Shown: positions 31,982 through 44,150 of the stretch, in pieces
Layout of the letters: every line of letters starts with the position of its first letter
Position numbering within the stretch: position 1 is the stretch's first letter
DNA from: Phanerodontia chrysosporium
Lineage: Eukaryota; Basidiomycota; Agaricomycetes; Polyporales; Phanerochaetaceae
NCBI GenBank assembly: GCA_001910725.1
Contig: MJGA01000009.1
Coordinates: 744,001 to 808,000, forward strand
DNA: 64,000 bases
Direction of reading: 5' to 3'
Notes under the pieces: model-generated
Told to the model about the DNA's origin: nothing
What the model saw: the letters and a program-made list of their open reading frames with translations, nothing else
Database searches by the model: none
Translations under genes and position numbers: made by a program

Positions 31982-34900
31982 ATGCCTCCGAGCAAACTAA
32001 CCCAATCCCAAACCACGAAGAAGCCGACACAGGCCGTCCTATCTTCATATTTCTCGTCGCCAACCAAAGGCACGCCGGCACGCCAGGGCCAGCGCAGGCA
32101 GCGCGAGGCGACCCCCGAGTCCTACCACGGCGAGACAGTCCAGTCTATAGACTTGACACTGTCTGACGGAGGCTCTGACGCGGAACTATGGCGCGAAGTT
32201 GAGGGCCGGCCTCCAGCGAAGAGGCGCAAGGTCGGTTCGCCTGTGAGAGCAAGTGGTTCTGCTGCTCCAACCACCTTGCTAAGCCCTACAGCCGCCTCAC
32301 AAACTCAGCGTGAAGATCAATCTACGTCCGCGATTCGTCAATTTCGCTTCGACCCGACCTCTCCCTCATATACCTCCGATATACCCGCAAGTCAGTCAAG
32401 AGGACCTGAAGTAGACAACAGAGCGCGGGCTCGTGAACGTGCAAAGCGCATCCTGCTAGCAGACAATAATGTCTTTTCGCGGAGACTGGAAGTCTCCCAT
32501 TCGGCAGAAGCGACAGGCAGTCGAGACGACGCTCTGAGTAGCGAGGAAGAGGAGGACGAGGAGCTTGAAGTGCAGAGGAGTGAAGCGAAGAGGATTGACT
32601 TCGAAGAGTTTATGGCCTCCATAGGCGAAGGTAAAGGGAAGGGGAAAGGCAGGGCCAAGCCCAGGCCAGCGGCTTCCAGCCCGAGGATCGCAACGCAGAA
32701 GAAAGCCGAAGTTGGTCCCAGTGGGAAGACTTACACGCCTTGGAGTTACAAGTACGCTGTGCCATGTACGAATCAACTCGTTTATTGACCATGCTGGCAG
32801 GTGCTGGAACTGAAAAGGAAATACCCTGGAACCCTGTTGATGTTTGAAGTCGGGTATAAGGACTACTTCTACGGTGAGGATGCGCAGGTTAGTCTCTCTG
32901 TACCCTTCTATACTGCCGATGGTAATCTCGCGAACTGTCGTCGCTCAGCTAGCCGCGAAGCACCTCGGAATTGTCTGCTATCCAAGTCGCAATTTCTTGC
33001 GTGCAAGCATACCGGTGCACCGGCGTGAAGTGCATCTGAAGAAGTGCGTCTCAGTTGTGCAATCATGTCAGCTCCGGTACTGACGCAGATTATCCTCGCA
33101 GACTCCTCGGTCAAGGTCTCAAGGTCGGCATCGTTGAGCAGACCGAGACTGCTGCCTTGAAGAAAGCGGGCGACACCCGAAGCGAGGTCTTCGAGCGCAA
33201 GTTGACGCACCTATACACTGTCGCAACATACGTAGATTCTCTCGACTCGCCAGATGCACTATCATCTGGAGGACGCGTGCCGCCGCTGTTGTGTATTGTA
33301 GAAGGCCCTGTTCGCAATGACCGGGAGAAGGTCAACGTCAGCATGGTGAGCGTATGCGCGAGCACAGGCGACGTCACGTGGGACCAGTTTGAAGGTAAGA
33401 GCTGCCTTCGACAATATGATTGGGATTGACAGTCTCCCGACAGATAATGTCATGCGGACTGAGCTCGAGGTCCGTGTCTCATCATACACCGTTAGGATGC
33501 GTCCATGACGCATGTTTCAGACCCGACTAGTACATATCTCACCCGCCGAACTTCTTCTCCCTGAAGAGGGTCTGAGTAGGTCCACAGCCAAGGTTCTAAC
33601 TCATTTCGAAAAGTGAGCCTGTCCAGAAATTTGTCTGCCACCCTTCTAACACCTCGTTTTGCAGGCACGGCCATAATGAATTTACGACCAGAACGGAGCG
33701 ATTCGGCTCAACTATGAGCTATTCGGATGCTTTCGCTTTCGTGACTGAATTTTATACGGACAAGACGCGCAAGTCGAACGCGAAGGCTAGCGAGAGCTTC
33801 AGATCTGGTATGTCTGGCCCGCGTAGGGCATGGCTCGTGGTGGTAGAATGGTCCAGTTCAAACTCTGACTTCAGCGCACAGGTGAACTCACAGCTGCAGT
33901 GGCGACGTTCCCGCAAGGCGTCGTCATAGCATTGGCACATTTGATGAAGTACCTGAGTAACTTCGACGTAGCCGATGCGTTGCTTGAGACCCGCTTCTTC
34001 TCTCGCTTCGCGGAGCGGACTCATATGTTGCTCAACGGCAATACTTTGACGAATCTGTACGTGCTTCTTAGGCGCAGTTCATCACATACTCACGTTGAAG
34101 ACAGTGAGATATACCGCAATGAGACAGTTTTCACGAAAACGGGCTCGCTGCTCTGGATCCTCGATCATACCGTCACGAAATTTGGGTCGCGGATGCTACG
34201 CGAGTGGGTCGGCAGGCCTCTCACAGACAAGCCGTACGTCAACTACACCGGCACTGCAATTCATACTAAAAGGCCAGTTTCAGTGCACTAGTTGCCCGCA
34301 TCGACGCAGTAGAGGAGATTCTTTCGACCCAATCGCCTCGCCTGACAGTCCTCAGATCACTCCTGAAAGGGTTGCCAGACGTTGCGCGCGGGATCTCCCG
34401 CATACAATACGGCAAATGCACGCCACAGGAACTTGCGATCCTTCTGCCTGCATTTCGCCGCATCGCAACTGCGCTAGACAAGATCCCAGCCGACACACCG
34501 CCTTTCGACTCGGACATACTTAACGGCGTCGTGGAAGCCCTACCTAGAGTGAAGGCGCCTGTCGAGAATATATTGGCAAGAGTGGACCTAGCGATGCTTA
34601 AGGAAGGCCGTAAGGAGAGGATATGGAAGGATGTGGAGAACAGCGCGCCAGAGGTAGACGAGCTGACTGTCGTGCGTAGCCCTGCCTACCTCATCCCACT
34701 ATGCGCACTCACCATATCTCTAGACAGTCCAAGTTATCGAGAGCGAACTTGTCGACGAGCTGCGTGATGGTTCGTTTCACACTCTCTCGTATAGTTAATC
34801 CGGCTCACATTCATAGTGAGAAAACGACTACGACGACCTGCCTTGCAGTATGCTACCGTTGCAGGCGAAGAGGTATCCTCGACTTTGCCTCCTCAGTTAG

Positions 34901-36227
34901 CACGATTTCTGACCGTGATCCGCAGTATCTGATAGAACTCAAGAAGGCCGAGGTTCGCGAAGTGCCTGCGGACTGGCTGGTCGTTTCCGCGACGAAAACG
35001 CTCCGGCGACTGCGCACTCCAACAATGGTCAATCTGCTGCGACGACGAGCCCAAGCGCTTGAGGCCCTCACGCTGGCAGCCAACGCTGCATACCGAGGCC
35101 TGTTGGCCGAGATTGCAGAACACCACTACGCCGTCCTGCGTGATGCAGTGCAACGCCTTGCAGTATTCGACTGCTTGTGCAGTCTGGCTGTCGTTGGCGT
35201 TCAGGAGGGATACGTGCGGCCGGAGTTTGTCGAGGACGAGGACACGCTCGTGATTGAGGACGGCCGGCACCCGATGATCGAGAAGCTGCGCGACGACCCG
35301 TTCGTGCCGAACAGCATTGACATGGGCTCGCGCCGGCACAAGATCATCACTGGTCCGAACATGGGCGGGAAGAGCAGCGTGGTGCGGATGGTCGCCCTCT
35401 GTACGATCATGGCGCAGATTGGGAGCCATGTTCCGGCAACGCGCATGCGATTGAGTGCACTCGATGGGATCTTCATTCGCATGGGAGGTGAGTCTACGAC
35501 CACTGGGTTGGGTATTTTATTGACCTGTCGGCACGCAGCCTCCGACGACATTGCACGCGGTCGTAGTACATTCATGGTGGAACTGCAAGAGACGAGCTCA
35601 ATTCTCCAGCTTGCAACGACTCGGAGCCTTGTTGTTCTCGACGAGCTTGGTCGCGGAACTAGCACGTTCGATGGGGTACACCTTCTCATCCATGACATGA
35701 GTGCCGTCGCTGACCAGCCTGTATAGATGGCAATAGCTCACGCTGTTCTGGAGCATCTCGTCACGGCGAAGAGATGCAAGACGCTGTTCATCACGCACTA
35801 TCCGACCGTCGCGCACGAGCTCGAGCGTCAGTTTCCGCAGGAGATACAGAACATGCACATGGGTTACACCGAGGACACTCGCATCGATGGTACTCGACAG
35901 GTGACCTTCCTGTACAAGCTCAAAGATGGGCTTGCGCAGAATAGTTTCGGTGTCGAGTGTGCAAGGCTCGCTGGCCTAGACGAGCCGATCTTGCAGCGTG
36001 CTGCCTTGAAGAGGGACGAGATGGAACGCGAAGTGCGCGAAAAAGGCAGGGTCAATATGTACGTGTTCCTTCGTACTGATTGGTCTAGGCTACGCGGCTC
36101 ACGGTGATTTGGACCCAGGGCTCGGGAGGCTCTGAGACTCATTGGGCGTACTTTCTGTCAATCTAACTCCCACGAGGACCGTGTCTTGGAAAAGTTGAAA
36201 GACCTGACCAAAGCTATATGCGGTTGA
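31982..36227 (+). CDS. MSH3: DNA mismatch-repair protein MSH3 (MutS homologue)
   Basis: Partner of MSH2 in MutS-beta, which recognises insertion/deletion loops. I placed 16 exons with introns of 42-80 bp; the coding length is 3447 bp, 1148 residues, in frame throughout. Near the start QAVLSSYF is a PCNA-binding (PIP) box. The mismatch-binding domain has TLLMFEVGYKDYFYGEDA, HLGIVCYPSRNFLRASIPVH and GIVEQTETAALKKAGD. Core: GSLLWILDHTVTKFGSRMLR. The ATPase has Walker A GPNMGGKSS, the signature MGASDDIARGRSTFMVELQE and Walker B LVVLDELGRGTSTFDG, with ITHYPTVAHELE after it. The first intron is only 42 bp and uses GTGCCA; a one-base error in AAG|TACGC would restore a more usual donor. Confidence 0.95.
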
Positions 36228-36589
36228 TTGTCCCCACATATCACTGTCGCATGTTATCGACTAATCAGACTTTGATTCGGTGGAATGAACGACGGAAGGA
36301 AGTGCTGAAGCCTCGACCTCGAAGATTATGTGCGCGTAGAAATTTATCATCGAGTGGAAATTGCTCCCTGCTATGGCAAGCTCAATCTTGAAACTATCTG
36401 ATTGAGCACAAGAATATCCTCTTATCTAGTCAGCTACGACAGGCGCATCCGATACTAATATACAAGGCACGGTCTCTTTCGATGATGTCAGTTCATTCAG
36501 CAGTTGACAATTCTCTTTGTAGGATCAATAGAAGTTGGCTACATGCGATGGCTCTCATCAGGAGGATTGAACTCTGAGAAGTGCAAGAC
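36228..36589. other. Convergent intergenic interval
   Basis: About 360 bp between the MSH3 stop and the arrestin D stop, AT-rich, presumably the two 3' ends. No other feature seen. Confidence 0.5.
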
Positions 36590-38204
36590 CTACTCACCCC
36601 ACGAGGACTCCAGACCGACAGGACGTTGATTCATGCGTTGAATCTCATCATATGTAGGCGGCACATGGGCGACTGGGCGTGGGCCATCCGCATACATGGT
36701 ACAAATCCTGACATGGTAGGCTTGCAGCGGTGTATCCTTCTTGGCCTTGAAGCCCTCTGCCTCGGGCGGGCGGAAGACCACCTCGTACTAGAAGCAGTCA
36801 TCAGCATGCAAGATAGATGCGTGAACCAAGCCAAGCCAACGCACAGCGTAATCAAACATGCCTAAGTGGGTAGTAGGGTCGAGTCTGGCGGAGAGGTGGA
36901 TCTCTCCCTGCAAGGTACGTGTTGTCCCGTTGGATACTTCCGACCACCAAACCGCTTTCTGAACGCGTTCGTATAGATACCGACGCTGCTTGGTATGTTT
37001 CGCATCCGCCAGCATCGCGTGAGAGCCCATACCAACCGTGAAGTCTCCGCCGAGCACGTCGTATCCAGACCTAGTAACTCGGAGCAAGTATATGTTCAGA
37101 GCCTCTGACGTTGATATAGCTGCCAACGCTTCATCATCGGGACAAGTGATGGTGAGATGAAGCGGAATGACGCCTCCGCGACTGTACGCCAGCTAATAGA
37201 AGGTGTTATTAGATATAGAAAGCTGACATCGTCATACGACCGTAACATACCGGCTTAGCCAGGGCAAGCTAGTGCATAATCAATGTCAGAGCGTACGTTA
37301 ACTTAGTTATGTCGCTACGCACCGTAAGCGTCGCTTCAACTTCTCCACCGCCACGTCCTTTGCCTTCAATTACTACCGGGGTCATCACTTCCCAACCATC
37401 AGGATCTTGGTCCGGACCGAGAAGCGACTCTGCGCCCTCCTCGTATGCAAGGCGCATGGCCTCAGAAGGCGGGTCTGGTCGCATCCTCGGGATATAGGCG
37501 ACGTTTGTGCTGACACTGTAAGTCCGACGGTAAGCATACTGACAGCAATGCTATCAATAGGCAACTTACGTATGGTCAGGATGAAGGAATGAGCCGTGGT
37601 TTATCGTCGCTGTGAGTGTGTAGGCGATATTGACGACTGTCCAAGTGCCGAAGATGTAACTCGGCAACGGGTATGTCACCGTATTCCCATCGTTATCAGG
37701 AAGGCTAACAGTCTGTGGCAGCTCCAAAGAAAATGGCAAACTGAAGCTTCCTTTCACCTTCCCCCGCTTTTCCTCGACAGCACCCTCTGGAAGAGGTTTC
37801 CCTTCTTCCCAGAGCGTCTGGGACACGCGCACAAATTCGTAGCGTACGTTGGCCGCACTGACGAGATTGCCCACGAGCTGACCTGCGGATGAGACTCCAA
37901 TCGATATAGGCATGCCGGCACTGACGCTGACAGTGAGCGACTTGATGGCCGTCTGGTCGACAAGATCGAGGTCAAGAGAGCCCTCTAACGCGTCACCTTC
38001 CACAAGCATAGGGAGCTTCCTCCCGGGAGCACCTCTGCTACGGGCACGCAGAGTAGCCCATGTTTTACCGTCCTTGTGGGTCAATGGATAGGACAGGACG
38101 AGGGGTTCCGCTGCGTTGTAACCCGGAGGGGCCTCCTCGCCATCGGCAGTGGCTTCAGCAGGAGTGTAGTACCCCTGCGGTTCGTACGCATCTCCTGACT
38201 TCAT
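36590..38204 (-). CDS. Arrestin-like protein D (intact)
   Basis: Reference copy of the local family. Six exons (38204-37926, 37877-37570, 37515-37323, 37268-37251, 37192-36845, 36787-36590), 447 residues, clean frame. It starts MKSGDAYEPQGYYTPAE; a TATA box about 40 bp upstream supports this ATG over one at 38285. N-lobe: LVLSYPLTHKDGKTWATLRA, VEGDALEGSLDLDLVDQTAI, FSLPFSLELPQTVSLPDNDG, YTLTATINHGSFLHPDH. C-lobe: AYIPRMRPDPPSEAMRLAYE, micro-exon LALAKP, LAYSRGGVIPLHLTITCPDD, VQKAVWWSEV, LQGEIHLSARLDPTTHLGMF, YEVVFRPPEAEGFKAKKDTP, VRICTMYADGPRPVAHVPPT followed by YDE. The VPPTYDE end resembles, but does not exactly match, a PPxY ligase-binding motif. No membrane span or signal peptide. Distinct from alpha-arrestins of the Rod1/Art1 size, which are longer. 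Confidence 0.82.
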
Positions 38205-38242
38205 CGTGATCGGGGTGGTGGCTGCACTACGGAGGCCACAGC

Positions 38243-38249
38243 AATTTAT
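38243..38249 (-). promoter_or_regulatory. TATA box of arrestin-like gene D
   Basis: ATATAAA on the minus strand about 40 bp upstream of the chosen ATG at 38204. Confidence 0.5.
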
Positions 38250-38284
38250 ATCAGTGTTGTCGGCAGGAACGATCACACACGACA

Positions 38285-38703
38285 TGGTTACTAAGCTCCA
38301 AACTCGGCGAACTCACACTATCAGACAGTAAACTGGGCATTCTAACGTGAAACATCAACGATAGGACCAATTTGGGTCCTTTGATGCTTATAAGTCCACA
38401 CCCATCGAACTGGCATCCATAAGTCTTGCATACATGCCACGCTATCCGGATATCAATGCGAGATTTCTCATGCCATGCCAAGATGATAAAACTCCGTCAT
38501 CTATCGGTACTGTTTTGACTAGGACTGCGCACGCTGTCGGTCCACATGTCGCAATAGATTAACTCTTACTGCGGAGCTGCTGCAGCGATAACAAAGCTGT
38601 GCCGAGGTAGTCGGTAAGATCATGCATTGAACGATTGAAGCATGGTATGACCGTGATACAGACGTATAAACATGCACATATCAGCTATGGGTACTAATTA
38701 CGA
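38285..38703. other. Intergenic
   Basis: About 420 bp of AT-rich DNA between arrestin D and the P450 stop; no feature recognised. Confidence 0.45.
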
Positions 38704-41022
38704 TTATAAGGTTTCGATTTTCATAGGCATCGAGGCCGTCTTGCCGTCCCTACCGACACTAGGGAAAACGACCCCTGCGAAATTCCAATACACCTCTTTG
38801 TCACTGAGATGGAAACGGAAAGAGCGTAGCATGACAGCAAGCACGACCTCTGGGAAACAAGGATGAGATGCACCCACTGTATAATGCAAAAGAGCACATA
38901 CTCATCTCGAGCTGGGCGAACCTGAATCCTCTGGCACCGTCCAGACCCAGCGATCAGCAAGATGACGGTCACCACTGAGTCTAGTATTGAACTCACAAGC
39001 ATGCTCTTGCACCGCCAATAAATGTCATTCTAACCGGATTGAGGTGAGATATGAGTGCCAGTGATAGAATACGTCCACTTACAGGTGAGCATAAACACCT
39101 GGTATATGTGCCCCGCTGACCGTCTCAGGGAGTGACTGAAACCATCGTTCAGGCTTCCACTCGAGTGCGTCTTCTCCCCAGATGGCCTTGTTGCGGTTAC
39201 AGCCTCGGACTGAGATTGTGACAAGTGTACCTTTCGGAACGGCGATCTCGTGAATCAGCGTGCCGTCGCGGCCCTGCACAGGCTCTGATAGCGGCATGAT
39301 GACGTCCGTGCGAGCCCTACGCGAAGCGGCAGTCAGTCACTGAATCAAGGATACAGCAGTCGATAAGCCGCACTCTCGATTGACGATATTTGCTGGTGGA
39401 TGTCTGTAGATGATCGGGCGGAAGACTTCAGTACTGCGTAGCTGGCCATAACAGAGGGTACTTGCAACCGCATTGTCTCTCGGCAAATTGCGTCTAGCCA
39501 GGGAGATCGACAAGCTGGTCATATGGGATGTCTTCGCCTTCTCCGGCTGCCTCAACGAGCTCAGCGCGAACTTGTCTTGAATTTCCTGTCGCTCAGCTAG
39601 AATATGCAGATGCGCGCAAGAGCGCTGGACGTTGTGTCTGTAGCGGCCAGAATCAAGCCGCTATCCACGAGCGCGTGAGGACATATAGCGAATGCAGGTA
39701 TCGGAGATGACACAGACGCGACTTGAGCAATGATCTCCTCTTCAGGCAACCGGTCTTCAGCAGCTGAAGCCGTGTTTGAACGCACTACATTGTAACGTGT
39801 CTCAGCCACCACGACGAGGGTCTTAAGGGCGACATTCCTACCAAGGATGCTAATGAGGTCCTGACCCTCAAAAACCTCATCGTTGTCTCCTTTGGCAATG
39901 GCCGCAAGCTTCTCCTCGTAGATTTGACGCGATAGCGCCCAAAGATCCTCCGTGGCGGCCCGTAGTCGTTGTGCGTTCTTGTGCGGCACCCACCGCATGA
40001 ATAACCGACGGACGGAGAGCGGTACGAATGGTGTGATGTATGGCATGAGCATACGATAGAAAATGTAGTCCCGATATGAGCGGTCTAGAGCAAAGTTAGA
40101 GGAGGGCTTAGACCTAGGAAAGACATGTTCTTACATGAGCGTCTTGAGGGCTGCACCGAAGTCATTATTGGAATCCGCGACCAGCGGGTCGAGCGAGCAT
40201 CCCAACCCGCCTTGTCCAATGAGCTCTAGCGCTGCACGGGATGTCCATTCGATTACGTCGACCTCGCTAGCAGCGCCATGGTTTTACCAGAGACCGCCTC
40301 TCGGAGCTGGGGACGACGTTGTGTCAGTCACATAGAGATCACAGCAGCGAGGCTTTCTACCCTGTGCGCAACGTCATAGAATACCGGCGCCATATGACGC
40401 ATGTGCGCACCAGAGAATACTGGATTCAACACCCTGCGCTGCCTACGGTGCTGCTCGCCTGCAACACGAAGTCAATGGATGATGCACGATTTCCCGAAAT
40501 CCGAACCTTGAGCGATGAATACTGCGGGGCCAAAGATTGCATGGCTTGACCTATCGCAGTCAGTACAAGTTTTGAAAATAGGTCACTAATGCAAAACATA
40601 CTGAAGCAACCAAGCAGGTTCTTCATATGAATATTGGTCCGTGATCATTATGCTGTTCAATGCCTTTGGGTCATATACGTAGAGACCGCGAGCCTTTGCG
40701 AGTATGTTTGGCGCAGAGTCTACGTTGATGAGACCCCGCCACGTACACCAAGCAAAGTATGGGTCGTTGAAACGGGCCCATATTTCTCAGAGATGTTGTC
40801 GTGGAAGCTCCAGCCGTGCCGCTGATACATGATGGCGGAGTCTCCTACGCAACACTGGGATCAGCCATAAAAATGCCATGGTGTTGTACGCACCGCTCCA
40901 AAACGAAGATCGCGGGGGTCCTGGAATATTGTCTAACGGAGAAGAGACGACATAGTTGCGGAAAACCTTCCACAGCACCCACAACAGACGGTTGCGGATA
41001 TCAGAGGCAGGGAGAAAGCCAT
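38704..41022 (-). pseudogene. Cytochrome P450 monooxygenase, frame broken four times
   Basis: Microsomal haem monooxygenase by family. All landmarks are present: a hydrophobic start (MAFSLPLISA, then LLWVLWKVFRNYVVSS), the proline hinge DNIPGPPRSS, RHGWSFHDNISEKYGP, C-helix QRRVLNPVFSGAHMRHM, EVDVIEWTSRAALELIGQGG, I-helix AATDTTSSALAR, K-helix ETMR, the PERW motif in EWKPERWFQS, and the haem loop FIGGARACLGFRFAQLEM with its Cys, spread over two introns. The frame breaks near 40990, 40283, 39605 and 39503; each needs one added base. Either a recent pseudogene or consensus errors: no domain is lost and the haem loop is perfect. Confidence 0.78.
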
Positions 41023-41405
41023 GTATCCGACTGTGATGTTGAAAGCATACTCATTCGCTCAAATACCTCTCAGACCTGCGCAGAGTTCACGCGCTGTCAA
41101 CGCACCACGAGGCCCCGACAGCTGGCCATCTTAGGATGGAAACATTTTTGCACAGGGCCGAGAGGTTTCAAGAGCAATATGAGCCACAAATATGCGCATA
41201 ATCACACCAAATGCATGCTGAACTTGGCAGGAAGTAATGCTGTTCTGTGCGTGAGCCATGTAGCTCGCAATACCGGACGATGTATCTTCAGCATGACTTA
41301 CGGAGAGATAGGGAGACAGCTGCTAGTCTCACGGCCGTGAGAACATGGTTCGCTGACCGAGCCGTCGAGTTCCTCCGAGCTGACCGTTTTATTCGTTGCG
41401 AAGCA

Positions 41406-43671
41406 CTATGCGACCTCCTCTTCCATTGCCCTTGCCTGTGGTTCGCGCACGAAACCTAAAATTGCGAACGCGAGCGAGGTGAACGCAGTTGCGACGAAGA
41501 ACAGCGCAGCGGGCGCTGTAGCAAGCGTGTAGACCGAGACGAGACTGAAGACCGCCGGGCTGACCATGTACGCGCTGTTAGTCACGAGAAGGTTTAGCTT
41601 ACGCTGCAAATGTATAGATAAGAGCAGACACACCATAGCGCTTGCACCACACTAAGTGCACCAAAAAGCTGCCTGCAAATATCTCAGAATGAGGCGTGCG
41701 TATGTCGAGATGCAAGATGAGGACCTACCCTGTTTCTTGGATCCGACCGCGTGCGGCACAGGCGTCAACTGCGAGGCTCTGGACAGCTGGGTTGAATCCT
41801 GCTCCGAGAGCGCCTGCTCCCATGGCGGCGAAGAACCACCCGCTGCGTGATACGAAGGGAAATGAAGCGAAGATAATGGACTCGAAGACTGCGGATGCAC
41901 GGGCGAGCACGAGGTTCAACCCGAACATGCTGCGTACAGTCGAGGATCCGTCTGAGGATAGACCATCTACGTGATCGTCTGAGTCTGCGAGATGCTTTGG
42001 TAGTGCGGAGAAAACGCGATCAAAGATCCTGAGCACGACTGTAAGCAAGTTAGAAATGATCGTCTGTAATTGTTGCAACAGTAGCGCATACCAGGAAAGC
42101 ATAGTGCGAGGTACAGAGATCGTGATGCTCCTGCGATGCTGACGGCGTATCCCATCTTGTGACAAGCCAATAAGTTCCAATTATGGTAGCATTTACAATG
42201 TGAAACCCACCATCTCGACGGAGAAGTGAAGGTTTGCTCCAGCATACTGTAGAATATATTGTGAATTGCTCTAGAACACAATCCATGGTGTCAGCAGACC
42301 TTGCTCGTGTGAAACAACTCGGAAACGCACCGAAATCATGTTGAACGAACCGTACGCAGCCGCGAGTAACACCAAGTTCCATTGTCCGGATACGCGCGGC
42401 GCATCCTTCTGGGGCAACAGGATTCCCAACGGACGCACAAATGTCAGGACTGGAGACAGGATCCATGCAATGCCGCGGCGGCTGGGTACCGTTGCATCCT
42501 TGTAGCGGCGGCGTGCATCCATCATCTGTGCAGCGGTTATCGCCTCGGGAACAACCAGCAACGAACATGAGCTCGTCAGCATGCATACCGAGACCGAGGT
42601 CACAAATACGGAGAGAGACGACCCCGTAAATCGCACAAGAAGGCTCCCGAGTGTGGGTCCAACCGCGTTACCCGCGTAGAGCGCCCTAGCTCGCAGAGTG
42701 AGCGCGGCGCGTGGTGTATGATGGAGCACTACATACCCAAGGAAGAGCGAGAACGCACGGGCGCGGGAGTCGTCATCCGTGCAGTCCGTGATGTACGCCT
42801 GCATCATGGATAGGAGTGCGCTCATGCCTGCACATGCGTTAAATTGCGTGCCACGAGAGTGATGGAACGAACCGACCTCCGACGAGTCCTTGTATAGTAT
42901 ACCCGAGAAGCACGACGCGATACCCGCCTGGCATCGCGCTGCGATACCGGCCCAACAGCAAGTACGCCACGTCGATGAACGGGAACCCACATAAAGCGAT
43001 TACGCGCGTCCGCCCATACCGGTCCGATAGCTGTGCGGCGGTTGGCACGTTAATGAACATGAAAGCTGGCATATGGAAACGTACTGAGCCCCACCACGCC
43101 GCAGTTAAGCAGCTTAGCGTTCCCATCATGACCATCTGAGCTGCTCGTGTATGTGAAATGTTGCATGACATATTGCTCCGTTCAACATACTTCCGATGAT
43201 AGTTGAAACTCCAGCTTGGACCTTCGAAGTATGTGTGTGATTGATAAGAAGTAGGCGACATGCATCGTTAGAATGCAGCATACCTTTGGATCTGTTGCAC
43301 ACATCTCAGGAGGAATATTCTGGGGCAGATCACCATTTCGTTGATGGTCATCGCAGATGACCTCAGTGAGAAGGGCGATCATGGGGGCTGTGGTGAAGCC
43401 GCTGGTTGTAGCGATAGCAAACAGCAAGACAATATACCTGCAACAAATGCAATGGTAAGGTGCATGTATGAGGACCAAATGAACACATAACATACCACCA
43501 CGGTGTAGGTCGCAAAGACCGCCTGTTGCCCTTGTGCAGTGTCGTCAGGAGATGTGTGCGTTCGTCTGGGCAAGAAGTAGGATTTGTGACTGATCCTCCT
43601 GAACGAGCGACTGCAATGTGAGGCCAACGGATAGGAGTCGCACACATAGTCTCACCCACCCGCGGCGTCAT
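41406..43671 (-). CDS. MFS transporter, TetA/MFSD14-like
   Basis: Predicted 12-span transporter; substrate unknown. The ATG at 43671 opens MTPRVGETMCATPIRW; DERTHLLTTLH precedes helix 1 (YIVLLFAIATTSGFTTAPMI). Between helices 1 and 2 is the Cys/Asp-rich luminal-type loop PEMCATDPK typical of this branch. Helix 2 is MVMMGTLSCLTAAWWGS, followed by motif A LSDRYGRTRV; then GYRVVLLGYTIQGLVGG, MSALLSMMQAYITDCTDDDS, ALYAGNAVGPTLGSLLVRF, a cytoplasmic loop, and in the C-half FGLNLVLARASAVFESIIFA, GAGALGAGFNPAVQSLAVDA and QLFGALSVVQAL. About ten short introns; junctions looked consistent, but I did not sum the whole frame. The 5' end is provisional. Confidence 0.78.
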
Positions 43672-44150
43672 CGGGCGACCTCCGTGGAGACAGAGGTCTC
43701 GTATTTGGGGGGTTCTCGTACATGGAGAGAGTGGTGGTCTGTGGCAGAATACGGATGTCAACAACACATGGCTGGCTGGCGAGAAGAATGGGAAACTGAA
43801 CCTAGATACGGGCATGGTGCGGTCAGCGCCTGACTGTTCGCACAGTCCTCTCGAGAAGTCATGTTCTCGCCACACGGATGGCAATATGTGCGGATGACGA
43901 CGATCCCTCATGAGAGAGTGCAGGAGACTAGCGGGAATTTTCCTAGCGTAACAAGGCGTCGTGACGGCAGCGAGGGCGGCTCTGGGTAGGGCTCCGGTGT
44001 AACAAAGCGGTGCGTTCCGGAACCAAGAGGCCTTTGTTGTGTCGTTCAGGCTCATGGACGTCTTCAACATGCCTATGCCAAAGCCGCTGGCCTAGAAGAT
44101 GAGGCGCGTAGCTGCACACCCGCCGTCATGGCTGGATACACGGCTGGAGT
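43672..44150. other. Intergenic
   Basis: About 480 bp between the MFS start region and the F-box stop. A long open minus-strand frame crosses it but looks like a continuation of the MFS frame without domain content. Confidence 0.4.

Noticed and set aside
19605..43671. A secondary-metabolite gene cluster (P450 plus two MFS genes)
   Set aside because: No backbone enzyme (PKS, NRPS, terpene synthase) and no pathway regulator lie nearby; ATP12 and MSH3 sit in between.
43363..44070. Longer N-terminus for the second MFS transporter
   Set aside because: The upstream part of the open frame has no transporter character, and the MFS pattern starts only near DERTHLLTTLH.
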